Below the pieces are notes generated by a model. The model did no database searches, had not been told where the DNA came from, and saw only the letters and a program-made list of their open reading frames with translations. 64,000 nt of DNA, taken from contig NZ_CP049259.1 in NCBI RefSeq assembly GCF_011047315.1, positions 2,461,001-2,525,000 on the forward strand. Reading direction: 5' to 3'. Below, piece after piece: positions 35,561 to 44,162 of the stretch (position 1 is its first letter; every line of letters starts with the position of its first letter). The stretch comes from Altererythrobacter sp. BO-6. Lineage in GTDB: Bacteria; Pseudomonadota; Alphaproteobacteria; Sphingomonadales; Sphingomonadaceae. A program made the position numbers and the translations under genes.

Positions 35561-36256
35561 CTAACTGCGCGCCAGCCGCACGAATTCCTCAGCCGACAGA
35601 AAATCGCGCTGGCGCTTTGCACGGCGTGCTTCCGCCTCTTCTTCACGGCCCCACAAATCGGCTTGCCATTCCTCTTCAAGGCTGGCGGCGCGCCACAGGC
35701 TGGCGGCGTCGGCGTCTTCCTCCAGCGCCAGCAGTGCGATGCAAAGCGACGCGGCGAGCGATGCCATGCCGTGCAGTCCTGCCAGCGTGAAGGGATCGAA
35801 CTCTTCCAACTGCGCGTGCAATTGCGCCAAAGTTTCGGGCGGCTGCGGGCGATGGATTATCCCGCTGATGCGGGTGAAGCGCATGGCATGGCGCGCTTCA
35901 ATCCGCTCGACCAGCGGCTCCCACTCTTCCAGCTGGCGGGGGTAGAGCGGCTCGTCCGGATCGGCGCGATAGCACAGCGTGTCGGTTTCGCCGAAGCCCA
36001 GCAGGGTGGCGATCGTCGCGTCCCGATCCGGCGCGACGATATCGATCGCATAATCGGCCTGGTCGCGCAGGATGAAGCAGGCAGGGTCAATCTCTTCGCC
36101 TTGCTCGGCCCATTCCTGCGCCAGCGCCTCTGCCAGTGCGTGCGAGGGCACAAGCTGCGGCTTGCCGCCGATGGTCTTGAGGCCGCGCCCGTCGAGCTGC
36201 ACCTGCCAGCCGCCATCGCCTGCGGCGACCTCTACATTGCGATAAAAGCGCTTCAT
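35561..36256 (-). CDS. ATP12 family F1-ATPase assembly chaperone
   Basis: 231 residues beginning MKRFYRNVEVAAGDGGWQVQLDGR, with LKTIGGKPQLVPSHALAEALAQEWAEQ and the conserved FTLAGLHGMASLAASLCIALL. ATP12 binds the F1 alpha subunit during assembly in mitochondria and alphaproteobacteria. Start ATG overlaps the small membrane protein stop (ATGA). Last gene of the crcB-to-ATP12 operon. Confidence 0.92.
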   Translation of the reverse strand: MKRFYRNVEVAAGDGGWQVQLDGRGLKTIGGKPQLVPSHALAEALAQEWAEQGEEIDPACFILRDQADYAIDIVAPDRDATIATLLGFGETDTLCYRADPDEPLYPRQLEEWEPLVERIEARHAMRFTRISGIIHRPQPPETLAQLHAQLEEFDPFTLAGLHGMASLAASLCIALLALEEDADAASLWRAASLEEEWQADLWGREEEAEARRAKRQRDFLSAEEFVRLARS

Positions 36257-36471
36257 CGGTCGTTCTTGCGCCAGCTTCTTGCAAGCAAGGAAGGCACGAA
36301 AAAGAAATCGAACAGGCCAATCGCGGCCAGCACCCAGCCGACCGGAGCTGGCAGGTCGATCACGCCGCGAGCTATGGCGATGCCCAGTAGCACCAGTACC
36401 AACCCGCTCACGCGCATCAGGTTCATGACCATGAAGCGCTTTCGTGCCAAGGCTTCCTGATCGTCGATCAC
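36253..36471 (-). CDS. Small membrane protein, two transmembrane helices
   Basis: 72 residues. An N-terminal charged stretch (MIDDQEALARKRFMVMNLMR), two hydrophobic helices (about 21-37 and 43-60) and a basic C-terminus WRKNDR. I do not recognise the function. Its start overlaps the HAD gene stop and its stop overlaps the ATP12 start, both by four bases, so expression is tied to the operon. Such short proteins between a HAD phosphatase and ATP12 are likely conserved in relatives. Confidence 0.8.
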   Translation of the reverse strand: MIDDQEALARKRFMVMNLMRVSGLVLVLLGIAIARGVIDLPAPVGWVLAAIGLFDFFFVPSLLARSWRKNDR

Positions 36472-37118
36472 AACAGCTTTTCCAGGTCTGACGGCACGCC
36501 GGCGATGTGTTCGGCGCCAGCCTGCAGCAATTCCTCGGGCGTGTGATAGCCCCAGGCCACGCCCAGCGCGCGCACCCCGGCATCGCGCGCCATCAGGATA
36601 TCGAATGTGGTATCGCCGATCATCACCGCCGCATTCGCCGCTACGCCAGCTTCCAGCAGCGCCGCCTCCAGCATATCGGTATGCGGTTTGGAGCGGTGGT
36701 GGTCCGAGGTCTGGAGCGAGACGAACAATTCGGTCAGCCCGTGCTGGGCAAGGCAGGCGTTGAGCCCGCGTTCGGACTTGCCGGTGGCGACGGCCAACAG
36801 CCAGCCGTCGCTCGCGAGCCTGTGCAGCAAATCATGGATGCCGTCATAAAGCGGCTCATGGATCAACCCTTCCTGCCGGCGGGCAAAGAAGCCCTGCTTG
36901 TAGGCATGCACCAGCTGCGCATTCAGCGCATCGTCCACTTCGGGGGCGAGCTTGCGGATGGCGACCGGCAGGCTCAGCCCGACCGACCGGCGCACTTCGT
37001 TGCGATCGGGCGGAGGCAGGCCTGCTTCGATAAAGGCTTGCTCCATCGTGTCGCACACATGCGCCTGCCCATCCACCAGCGTACCGTCGCAATCGAAGAT
37101 CGCCAGGCGGCGGCTCAT
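36468..37118 (-). CDS. HAD family hydrolase, phosphoglycolate phosphatase-like
   Basis: 216 residues. HAD motif I FDCDGTLVDG, a cap domain, motif II ATGKSERGL, motif III Lys in HHRSKPHTDM and motif IV MIGDTTFDI. The fold is of the Gph/PpaX subfamily, which removes phosphate from small metabolites; the substrate is unknown. Its start overlaps the PaiB-like stop (ATGA). Confidence 0.88.
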   Translation of the reverse strand: MSRRLAIFDCDGTLVDGQAHVCDTMEQAFIEAGLPPPDRNEVRRSVGLSLPVAIRKLAPEVDDALNAQLVHAYKQGFFARRQEGLIHEPLYDGIHDLLHRLASDGWLLAVATGKSERGLNACLAQHGLTELFVSLQTSDHHRSKPHTDMLEAALLEAGVAANAAVMIGDTTFDILMARDAGVRALGVAWGYHTPEELLQAGAEHIAGVPSDLEKLL

Positions 37119-37732
37119 TTGGCCAGTCCCCCGATCAAGGCCGCGACCGCCTGCGATCCCTGCGCCTCCAGCCCGGCGATCACCCGCTTGCGTTCGTGCT
37201 GCGGTGCCTTCTGGTGCAATTTCAAGGTCGGCCGCCAGGCCTGGATCTCCAGTTCGAAGCCGGCAATCGCGCCGAGCAGCTTGCGCAGCTTTTCCGGTGG
37301 CGTTTTGGCCATGGTCCATGGCTCCCCGCCTTCAACCCGTGCTTCCTGCCGCGCAGAAAGCAGCTCCAGCAGCTGGAACAGCTCAGCGTCATCCAGCTTT
37401 CGCACGCGCCCCTCAAGCTCCAGGCTGACATAATCCCAGGTCGGCACCTGCGTCGGGTCTTCGTACCAGCGCGCGCTGGCATAGGCTTCCGGCCCGTTGA
37501 CGACCGCCAGCGCGGTCAAGCCATCGAGATGCCGGGTCAGGGCGTTGCCGCGCGAGAGGTGAAATTGCAGCCTGTTGGTGCCCTGATCGCCTTCGCGCAG
37601 CAACAGCACCGGAGTGTGGGCGACGCGCGGCCCGTCGGGCGTTTGCGCGAAAACCATCGCAAAGCCGATCTGTTCGATCAGCGTTTCCATCAGTTCGCGA
37701 TCATCGGTGTGATAGGCGGGATTGGGATGCAT
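37115..37732 (-). CDS. PaiB-like FMN-binding negative regulator family protein
   Basis: 205 residues. Begins MHPNPAYHTDDRELMETLIEQ and contains LQFHLSRGNALTRHLDG, YASARWYEDPTQVPTWDY, the PaiB/FMN-binding split-barrel pattern. Bacillus PaiB represses sporulation and protease genes; a DNA-binding role here is unproven and the protein may simply bind flavin. Overlaps both neighbours (TGATG upstream, ATGA downstream). Confidence 0.85.
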   Translation of the reverse strand: MHPNPAYHTDDRELMETLIEQIGFAMVFAQTPDGPRVAHTPVLLLREGDQGTNRLQFHLSRGNALTRHLDGLTALAVVNGPEAYASARWYEDPTQVPTWDYVSLELEGRVRKLDDAELFQLLELLSARQEARVEGGEPWTMAKTPPEKLRKLLGAIAGFELEIQAWRPTLKLHQKAPQHERKRVIAGLEAQGSQAVAALIGGLAK

Positions 37733-38868
37733 CAGCGCTTCTTGCCCTTCGCCGGCCCCTTGGGCTTGCTGGCCCCGCCGCGCGCCCGGCGCGGGCCGCG
37801 CTGGCTCTTGCGGTACTGCTTGGCATGCTGGCGCGCGGCCTGCTTCTTCTCGGCGCGGGTCTTTTCGGTGATGTCCTCGCGCACCGGCGAGGCATCGCTC
37901 ATCGCCGGATCGAAGCCCAATTGCTCCATGCTTGCCGCGAAATGTTCGGGAAGCTCTGCGGTTACGTCCAGCTTGCCGCCACCCGGTTCGCCGATCACCA
38001 GCCGCCGCGCGTGCAAGTGCATCTTGCGGCTGATGCTGCCAGTCAGGAAGGCATCCTGCCCGCCATATTTGCCGTCACCCACAATCGGATGGCCGATCGC
38101 TTCCATATGGACGCGCAGCTGGTGGGTACGCCCGGTCAGCGGCTCCAGCTCGACCCAGGCGGCTTTCTTGCCCGCGGTATCGACCACGCGATAGCGCGTC
38201 TTGGCCGGTTGCCCGCCTTCCATGTCGACATGCATCTTCTCGCCGCCAGTGCCCGGCTGCTTGGCGAGCGGCGCGTCGATCGTGCCTTCCTTCACATCGG
38301 GCACGCCCACGATCAGCGCCCAGTATATCTTGCGTGCGCTGCGCCCGGAAAAGCGCTTGGAATAGCTTGCCGCGCTGCCGGGCGTGCGCGCGATCAGCAG
38401 CACGCCGGAAGTATCCTTGTCGAGCCGGTGGACCAGGCGCGGGCGCGGCGCATCGCCCTCGACGAAGGCGTCGAGCAATCCGTCGACATGCTTGTGGGTC
38501 TTGCTGCCGCCTTGTGTGGCCAGGCCCGGCGGCTTGTTGAGCACGATCGCGCTCTTCGTTTCCTTGATCACCATCGCCTTCGCTTCGGCGATCTCATCGG
38601 GCGAAAGCTGGCGTTGGGGCCTGGGCTTGGTGCGTCCAGCCTCCTCCCCGCCGGGCGGTACGCGCAGAACTTGCCCGGCGCTGAGGCGATCTTCGGGCTT
38701 CACCCGCTTGCCATCGACGCGCAATTGCCCGGTGCGCGCCCATTTGGAGACCGTGCCGAAGCCGATCTGCGGCAAGTGACGCTTGAACCAGCGGTCGAGC
38801 CGCACGCCATCGTCATCGGCATCGATGGTGAACTGGCGCACCTCGCTTGATGGTCGTGGCTGGCTCAT
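37732..38868 (-). CDS. RluC/RluA-type pseudouridine synthase with basic C-terminal tail
   Basis: 378 residues. S4 domain (about 15-75), pseudouridine synthase domain with catalytic HRLDKDTSGVLLIAR and TGRTHQLRVHMEAIGHP, and a Lys/Arg-rich tail (about 330-378) that probably binds RNA. RluC modifies U955, U2504 and U2580 of 23S rRNA in E. coli; the exact site here is inferred. ATG 38868 overlaps the crcB stop (ATGA). Confidence 0.9.
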   Translation of the reverse strand: MSQPRPSSEVRQFTIDADDDGVRLDRWFKRHLPQIGFGTVSKWARTGQLRVDGKRVKPEDRLSAGQVLRVPPGGEEAGRTKPRPQRQLSPDEIAEAKAMVIKETKSAIVLNKPPGLATQGGSKTHKHVDGLLDAFVEGDAPRPRLVHRLDKDTSGVLLIARTPGSAASYSKRFSGRSARKIYWALIVGVPDVKEGTIDAPLAKQPGTGGEKMHVDMEGGQPAKTRYRVVDTAGKKAAWVELEPLTGRTHQLRVHMEAIGHPIVGDGKYGGQDAFLTGSISRKMHLHARRLVIGEPGGGKLDVTAELPEHFAASMEQLGFDPAMSDASPVREDITEKTRAEKKQAARQHAKQYRKSQRGPRRARGGASKPKGPAKGKKR

Positions 38869-39278
38869 GCTGCCACCCGCATCACGATCAGGCCGAGATA
38901 AAGCGCCACCAGCCCGGCGAGCACCGATACCCCGGCATAGGTCAGGGCGGTCGCCGCCTGCCCGCGCTCGATCAGCACCATCAATTCCATACTGAAAGCG
39001 CTGAAAGTGGTGAACCCGCCCAGCAGGCCCACACCCAGCAACAGACGCCATTGTTCGCCATGCGTGGATCCGTGGCGCGCCAGCCATCCCGCGAGGAGGC
39101 CCATTGCCAGGCTGCCAATCACATTGGCGGCGAGCGTGGCCCAAGGGAACGCGGTGACAACCTGCGGGCCAAGCCAGTGCGTCATGCCGCGCCCCAGCTG
39201 GTAGCGCAGCAGCGCGCCCACTCCGCCGCCGATGGCGACGTTGAGGCTGGCGGCGAATGGAGATAGGGCGGCGGACAT
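38865..39278 (-). CDS. crcB: Fluoride ion channel CrcB/FluC
   Basis: 137 residues, four membrane helices. The signature GGGVGALLRYQLGR, the Asn of AANVIGSLAMG and GLLGGFTTFSAFSME (Phe box) are all present. Fluc channels expel fluoride. AAGGAGG lies 6 bases before the ATG. I looked for the fluoride riboswitch in the 200-bp leader and did not find its conserved core. First gene of the operon. Confidence 0.95.
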   Translation of the reverse strand: MSAALSPFAASLNVAIGGGVGALLRYQLGRGMTHWLGPQVVTAFPWATLAANVIGSLAMGLLAGWLARHGSTHGEQWRLLLGVGLLGGFTTFSAFSMELMVLIERGQAATALTYAGVSVLAGLVALYLGLIVMRVAA

Positions 39279-39481
39279 TGCGGCCCTCCTTAACGGCGCT
39301 TGGGCCTGCTGCCTAGCGGCGCTTTTTGCGTGCTAAGCCTTGCCAAAAGCGAGTGATTTGGCTAGGGCGCCCCTCGATAGGGCCGACCGCGGTGCGGATT
39401 CGGCGCATTTTCGTTGAATTTCAAGTGGGGCAACCCGCGCGCATGCGGGCACTGTTTCATTGCTGTGAGGTATAGGAATTT

Positions 39482-39688
39482 ATGCAAATCATCGTTCGCG
39501 ATAACAATGTCGACCAGGCTCTCCGCGCGCTCAAGAAGAAGCTGCAGCGCGAGGGCGTCTATCGCGAAATGAAGCTGCGCCGCCACTTCGAGAAGCCGAG
39601 CGAGAAGCGCGCCCGTGAAAAGGCTGCTGCCGTGCGCCGTGCGCGCAAGCTTGAGCGCAAGCGGATGGAACGCGACGGCGTCAAGTAA
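39482..39688 (+). CDS. rpsU: 30S ribosomal protein S21
   Basis: 68 residues, strongly basic: [20 protein letters not shown] then [20 protein letters not shown] and a Lys/Arg tail. S21 helps mRNA binding at initiation. GAGG lies upstream of the ATG. The 203-bp region 39279-39481 holds the divergent crcB and rpsU promoters and no other gene that I see. Confidence 0.97.
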   Translation: MQIIVRDNNVDQALRALKKKLQREGVYREMKLRRHFEKPSEKRAREKAAAVRRARKLERKRMERDGVK

Positions 39689-39740
39689 GACGTCTGTGGC
39701 CAAGCTTTCCAGCTTGAACGCATCTTCACGATAAGCCATC

Positions 39741-39768
39741 AGGGCGCGGTTCGATTCCGCGCCCTTTT
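39741..39768 (+). terminator. Rho-independent terminator after rpsU
   Basis: GGGCGCGG (39742-39749) pairs with CCGCGCCC (39757-39764) around TTCGATT, then TTTT. The loop resembles a tRNA T-loop but no tRNA surrounds it. Confidence 0.8.
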
Positions 39769-39815
39769 GCATTCCCGCATCCGGCGCCCGTTTTCATGCA
39801 GCAGGACTGATATCC

Positions 39816-40394
39816 ATGGCCGAAGTTACCCGCGTACCCATCCAGCCGATCGAAAAAGGCTCGCTCACCAAGCTGTGGCTGGGGGTGATCGTAGCGGTGT
39901 TGATCGGTGCGGGCATTGCGTGGTCGGCCCTGCCGACGGGAATCGAAGTCGAAGAAATCACCGCTGGGACCGGCGCCAGCCCGTCCGATGGCGATGTGGC
40001 CTTTATCAAATACAAGGGCATGCTGGACGATGGCACGGTGTTCGATGAAGCCGATTCCTCGCCGTTCCCTCCGGGCGTGTTCCCTGACGGAATCCCGATG
40101 CTGATCCAGCCCGGCCAGATGGTCGAAGGCTTCTACCAGGGGCTCAAGCAGATGGAGAAGGGCGGAAAGTATACGCTGCGCATCCCGGCCGAGCTGGCCT
40201 ATGGCGATGCCCCGCCGCCGCAATCGCAGATCCCGCCGGGTTCCGACCTGACCTTCGAAGTCGAGCTGGTCGATTTCATGAGCCAGGAAGATGCCGAGCG
40301 CCGCTTCAGCATCATGCAGCAGATGATGCAGGGGCAGGGCGCGCCAGGCGGCCCGCAAGGCGCTCCTGAAGGTGCGCCGGTTCCTCAACCGTAA
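39816..40394 (+). CDS. Membrane-anchored FKBP-type peptidyl-prolyl isomerase
   Basis: 192 residues. A cytosolic N-terminus, one transmembrane helix (about 20-40, LWLGVIVAVLIGAGIAW), an FKBP domain (about 45-150; GDVAFIKYKGMLDDGTVFDE, LIQPGQMVEGFYQGLKQM, IPPGSDLTFEVELVD) and a Gln/Met/Pro-rich C-terminal tail. It would speed prolyl folding in the periplasm. Confidence 0.9.
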   Translation: MAEVTRVPIQPIEKGSLTKLWLGVIVAVLIGAGIAWSALPTGIEVEEITAGTGASPSDGDVAFIKYKGMLDDGTVFDEADSSPFPPGVFPDGIPMLIQPGQMVEGFYQGLKQMEKGGKYTLRIPAELAYGDAPPPQSQIPPGSDLTFEVELVDFMSQEDAERRFSIMQQMMQGQGAPGGPQGAPEGAPVPQP

Positions 40395-40412
40395 AAATGG
40401 ACTAAGCCGGAT

Positions 40413-40448
40413 AGCGGGTTGATCGCAGGTTCAAACCTGCGACAACCG
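40413..40448 (+). promoter_or_regulatory. Stem-loop just before the DUF4153 start codon
   Basis: GCGGGTTG-A-TCGCAGG (40413 onward) pairs with CCTGCGA-CAACCGC, ending about five bases before ATG 40453. It covers the ribosome-binding region, where no Shine-Dalgarno sequence is otherwise visible. It could mask translation or end the FKBP message; there is no T-run. Confidence 0.45.
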
Positions 40449-40452
40449 CCGG

Positions 40453-42165
40453 ATGGCTGACCAAAGCGCAATCGTTCACCCTGCCGACGAGGCAGTCCTG
40501 CATGACTGGCCCTTGCGGCCCTGGCTGCTCGCCGCCCTGCTGGGGCTGGCCGGGCTGCTGGTCTATTTCGCGGCTGATGGCGGAGAGAACGTCCCATGGC
40601 GTATGGCGCTGGCCGCCGCGGCGGTGTTTGGCCCGCTGGCGCTGGCGTTCACGCTGGCACAGGATCGCTGGAAAGCGCCCGCCATCTTTGCCGCAGCGGT
40701 GGCGCTGGTCATGGCGGGGATCGCCTGGCGCGCGACTAGCGCGGGCGATCGCTATGCCGACGAGGAATTCTGGGTCGCGGCCGGCATACTGGCGGTCACG
40801 CTGGCGCTGCCGCTGTTCCAGGCGGGCTTTCATCGTTTGCGCTGGGGCACAAGCTACAAGGTGACCCATTTCCACGTCTGGACCGATGCCATCAGCGGGG
40901 CGGGCGCGTTGGCCTTTGTCGGCCTGGCCTGGGCGCTGATTGCACTGCTGGCGGAGCTGTTCAGCGTCATCAAGATCGACTTGCTGGAGGACCTGATTGA
41001 CGAAACCTGGTTCGGCTGGCTGTATTCCGGTGCAGCCTTCGGTGCTGCACTGGGTGTGCTGCGCAACCAGCTGAAGATCATCGGCACGCTGCAGAATGTG
41101 GTCCTGCTGGTGCTGTCGATCCTGGCGGTGCCGCTGGCGATTGCGCTGGTCATCTTCCTGCTTGCGGTCGCGGCATCGGGGCTCGACGTGCTATGGGAAG
41201 CGACCAAGAGCGCCACGCCCTTGCTGCTTTCGATTGCGGTCGGGTGCTTCGTGCTCGCCAATGCCGTGGTGCGCGACGAGGACGAGCAGGCGAGCAATTC
41301 GCGCATTTTGCGGCTGGCGGGCTTCGTGCTGGCGCTGGGGATCCTGCCGCTATCGGTGATGGCGGCGATTTCGATGGGCACACGGATCGGCCAGCATGGC
41401 CTAAGCCCCGAACGGTTGTGGGCGCTGGTCGCGATTGCGGTCGCCGTGGCCTATGGCGTGGGGTACTTTGTCGCGGCCCTTCGCGGGCGGCGCGCAGGCT
41501 GGCGCGACCTGCTGCGGCAAGCGAACCTCCACCTGGCGGTGCTGACCTGCGTTATTGCCTTCATCCTGGCGCTGCCGCTCTTCAATTTCGGCGCGGTTTC
41601 GGCCAGCAACCAGCTCGCCCGGCTCGAGCGTGGCGATGTGAGCGCCGACGATTTCGACTATGTCGCGCTGCGCTGGGACTTTGGTGAGGCTGGGCGTGAT
41701 GCCTTGGCGAAACTGGCCAAGAGCGAGAATGCGGAAATCGCCAAGTTCGCAAGCGATACGCTCAAGCTGGACCGGAGGCCCTATTACGGCACGACCCGCG
41801 CCGATCAGCGAGAGCTTGCCGCCAAGGCGCGGATCACCGTTACGGATCCGGCAGTCGAAAAAGCCTTGCGAGCGCATCTGGAGCGCGAGGTTTTCACTTG
41901 TCCGGGTGGATGCCGCGCGGTCGAGGTGGGTGAAGTCGAGGCAGGTCCGCTGATCGCGCTGATAATCGGGGAGAACCCGCAATTCCTTGTCTATGACCGC
42001 GAGAAAGCCGAGATCGTCCAATACTGGGTCCAGGATGGCAAAATCCTGATGCTTGGTACCTATCACGCGAAAAGGGTCGAGCGCGAAGGGAGGATCGAGC
42101 TCCGCCGTTTCGAAGGGCGCCAGCTCTATGTCGGCGATCAGCCGGTTGGCCAACCGTTCGAATAG
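40453..42165 (+). CDS. DUF4153 domain integral membrane protein
   Basis: 570 residues. About eleven transmembrane helices fill residues 25-385 (DUF4153 pattern), followed by a soluble C-terminal region (about 390-570) that is probably periplasmic. A pair of Cys (CPGGC, near residue 480) may form a disulfide. The biochemical role of the family is unknown. 58 bp after the FKBP stop. Confidence 0.8.
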   Translation: MADQSAIVHPADEAVLHDWPLRPWLLAALLGLAGLLVYFAADGGENVPWRMALAAAAVFGPLALAFTLAQDRWKAPAIFAAAVALVMAGIAWRATSAGDRYADEEFWVAAGILAVTLALPLFQAGFHRLRWGTSYKVTHFHVWTDAISGAGALAFVGLAWALIALLAELFSVIKIDLLEDLIDETWFGWLYSGAAFGAALGVLRNQLKIIGTLQNVVLLVLSILAVPLAIALVIFLLAVAASGLDVLWEATKSATPLLLSIAVGCFVLANAVVRDEDEQASNSRILRLAGFVLALGILPLSVMAAISMGTRIGQHGLSPERLWALVAIAVAVAYGVGYFVAALRGRRAGWRDLLRQANLHLAVLTCVIAFILALPLFNFGAVSASNQLARLERGDVSADDFDYVALRWDFGEAGRDALAKLAKSENAEIAKFASDTLKLDRRPYYGTTRADQRELAAKARITVTDPAVEKALRAHLEREVFTCPGGCRAVEVGEVEAGPLIALIIGENPQFLVYDREKAEIVQYWVQDGKILMLGTYHAKRVEREGRIELRRFEGRQLYVGDQPVGQPFE

Positions 42166-42223
42166 CGTGTTTCCGCCGCAACTCCCGCTTGAAGCGCGCC
42201 GCACGCACCGCTAACGCGCGGCT

Positions 42224-42526
42224 ATGTCCGTAGATAAAGCAACCGTGGCCAAGATCGCCTCTTTGGCCCGCATCAAGATGGGTGATGCAGAGCTCGAGCG
42301 CATGGTGCCCGAGCTCAATGGCATCCTCAAATGGGTCGACCAGCTGGGCGAAGTCGATGTGACCGGCATCGAGCCGATGACCGCGGTGATCCCCAATCAT
42401 TTGCGCTTGCGCGACGACGTCGTCGATGCCGATCCGCTGACCGGCGGCGGCAAGCGCGCCGATGTACTTGCCAATGCGCCTGCAGCCGAACACGGCTTCT
42501 TCGGCGTGCCCAAGGTGATCGAATAA
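42224..42526 (+). CDS. gatC: Asp-tRNA(Asn)/Glu-tRNA(Gln) amidotransferase subunit C
   Basis: 100 residues. [37 protein letters not shown] and the C-terminal [11 protein letters not shown] are typical GatC. It stabilises GatA-GatB in the enzyme that turns mischarged Glu-tRNA-Gln or Asp-tRNA-Asn into Gln-tRNA-Gln or Asn-tRNA-Asn. Its TAA overlaps the gatA ATG (TAATG). Confidence 0.96.
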   Translation: MSVDKATVAKIASLARIKMGDAELERMVPELNGILKWVDQLGEVDVTGIEPMTAVIPNHLRLRDDVVDADPLTGGGKRADVLANAPAAEHGFFGVPKVIE

Positions 42527-44007
42527 TGGCTGATCACACCGAACTGGGCGTCAAGGCGATCCGTGACGGGGTCGCGGCGGGCGATTTCACCGCGCGCGAA
42601 GTGGCGGAAAGCTTCAACGCTGCTGTGGCCGCTGCGGCCGATCTCAACGCCTTTATCGTCACCACGCCGGATCACGCGCTGGCCGCCGCGGACAAGGTCG
42701 ATGCCGACCGTGCAGCGGGCAAGACTTTGGGCAAGATGGCGGGCGTGCCGATCGGCATGAAGGACTTGTTCGCCACCCATGGCGTGCAGACCACCGCTGC
42801 CAGCCACATACTTGAAGGGTTCAAGCCCGAATACGAAAGCACCGTCAGCCAGAACCTGTGGACTGCGGGCGCGGGCATGCTGGGCAAGCTCAACCTTGAC
42901 CAGTTCGCGATGGGTTCTTCCAACGAAACCAGCTATTTCGGCAATGTCAGCTCGCCCTGGCGCAAGGCAGGCAGCAATGCTGCGATGAGCCCGGGCGGGT
43001 CTTCGGGCGGTTCCTCGGCCGCGGTTGCCGCGCGGATCGCGCCCGCCGCGACCGGCACCGACACCGGCGGCTCGATCCGCCAGCCCGCTGCGTTCACCGG
43101 CATTTGCGGGATCAAGCCGACCTATGGCCGCTGCTCGCGCTGGGGCGTCGTGGCATTCGCCAGCAGCCTCGACCAGGCCGGGCCGATGGCGCGCACTGTC
43201 GAGGACTGCGCGATCATGCTCGAAGCGATGGCGGGCTTCGATCCGAAGGACGCGACTTCGCTCGACATGCCGGTGCCCGCCTGGGAGGCCGGCCTCAATC
43301 CTGACCTCAGGGGCAAGAAAGTCGGCATTCCGCGCGAATACCGCATGGATGGCACCGACGAGGCGATCCTGAAGAGCTGGGACCAGGGCAAGGAATGGCT
43401 GCGCGATGCGGGCGCGGAGATCGTCGATATCAGCCTGCCGCACACCAAATATGCGCTGCCCGCCTATTACATCGTCGCCCCGGCCGAAGCGTCCAGCAAC
43501 CTCGCGCGCTATGACGGCGTGCGCTATGGCCTGCGCAACCTGCCTGAGGGCGCGGGCCTGCAGGATATGTATGCTGCCACCCGTGCCGCGGGCTTCGGTG
43601 ATGAGGTCAAGCGCCGCATCCTGATCGGCACCTATGTGCTGAGCGCGGGCTTCTATGACGCCTATTATAACCAGGCGCAGAAGGTGCGGGCGCTGGTCGC
43701 GCGCGATTTCGAGCGGGCCTGGGCGGATTGCGACGTGATCCTGGCACCGACCACGCCGACGCCGAGCTTCCCGCTCAATTCGCTCAACGAAGATCCGCTG
43801 ACGATGTATCTCAACGATGTGTTCGCGGTACCCGCCTCGCTCGCGGGACTTCCGGCGATGAGCGTGCCGGCGATGCTGACCGATAACGGGCTGCCGCTCG
43901 GCCTCCAGCTGGTGGGCAAACCGTTCGACGAGCAAGGCGTGCTCAATGCAGGGCTGGCAATCCAGAGCCGCGCAAACTTCACCGCCAAGCCGGAGAAGTG
44001 GTGGTGA
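42526..44007 (+). CDS. gatA: Asp-tRNA(Asn)/Glu-tRNA(Gln) amidotransferase subunit A
   Basis: 493 residues. Amidase signature with Lys in [10 protein letters not shown], cis-Ser in [13 protein letters not shown] and nucleophile Ser in [14 protein letters not shown]. GatA hydrolyses glutamine and passes ammonia to GatB. Begins at ATG 42526, overlapping gatC; the open frame from 42331 is not used. The stop overlaps a 52-codon gene (GTGA). Confidence 0.97.
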   Translation: MADHTELGVKAIRDGVAAGDFTAREVAESFNAAVAAAADLNAFIVTTPDHALAAADKVDADRAAGKTLGKMAGVPIGMKDLFATHGVQTTAASHILEGFKPEYESTVSQNLWTAGAGMLGKLNLDQFAMGSSNETSYFGNVSSPWRKAGSNAAMSPGGSSGGSSAAVAARIAPAATGTDTGGSIRQPAAFTGICGIKPTYGRCSRWGVVAFASSLDQAGPMARTVEDCAIMLEAMAGFDPKDATSLDMPVPAWEAGLNPDLRGKKVGIPREYRMDGTDEAILKSWDQGKEWLRDAGAEIVDISLPHTKYALPAYYIVAPAEASSNLARYDGVRYGLRNLPEGAGLQDMYAATRAAGFGDEVKRRILIGTYVLSAGFYDAYYNQAQKVRALVARDFERAWADCDVILAPTTPTPSFPLNSLNEDPLTMYLNDVFAVPASLAGLPAMSVPAMLTDNGLPLGLQLVGKPFDEQGVLNAGLAIQSRANFTAKPEKWW

Positions 44008-44162
44008 GCGCCGATCCGGCGCTCTTGATCGCCGGGGTGGCGATCGCGCTGGCTGTACCGGTGACTTTCATGGTCGCCAATTGGGTGCGGAAGAACGTCG
44101 ATCACGGCGAAGCGCGTTTCGGGCCGGATGGCAAGGTGATCGAGGACGAGGACAGGAAATGA
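44004..44162 (+). CDS. 52-residue membrane protein between gatA and gatB
   Basis: Starts with GTG overlapping the gatA stop (GTGA) and ends with TGA overlapping the gatB ATG (ATGA). It encodes a predicted membrane helix (about 5-25, [18 protein letters not shown]) and a charged C-terminus ([19 protein letters not shown]). Four-base overlaps on both sides make it very likely to be translated as part of the gat operon. Function unknown. Confidence 0.78.
   Translation: MSADPALLIAGVAIALAVPVTFMVANWVRKNVDHGEARFGPDGKVIEDEDRK

Noticed and set aside
39279..39345. Fluoride riboswitch before crcB
   Set aside because: The conserved riboswitch core is absent; only a strong AAGGAGG ribosome site and a weak hairpin are present.
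39741..39768. Possible tRNA fragment near rpsU
   Set aside because: The stem is followed by TTTT and has no tRNA context; it is best read as a terminator.
40413..40448. Possible tRNA 3' end (T-arm-like GGTTCAAACC)
   Set aside because: No acceptor stem, D arm or anticodon arm fits upstream, where the FKBP gene ends 19 bases before; the loop is one base short.
42397..43935. 512-codon open frame antisense to gatA
   Set aside because: Shadow of gatA, with no domain and Arg/His-rich composition.
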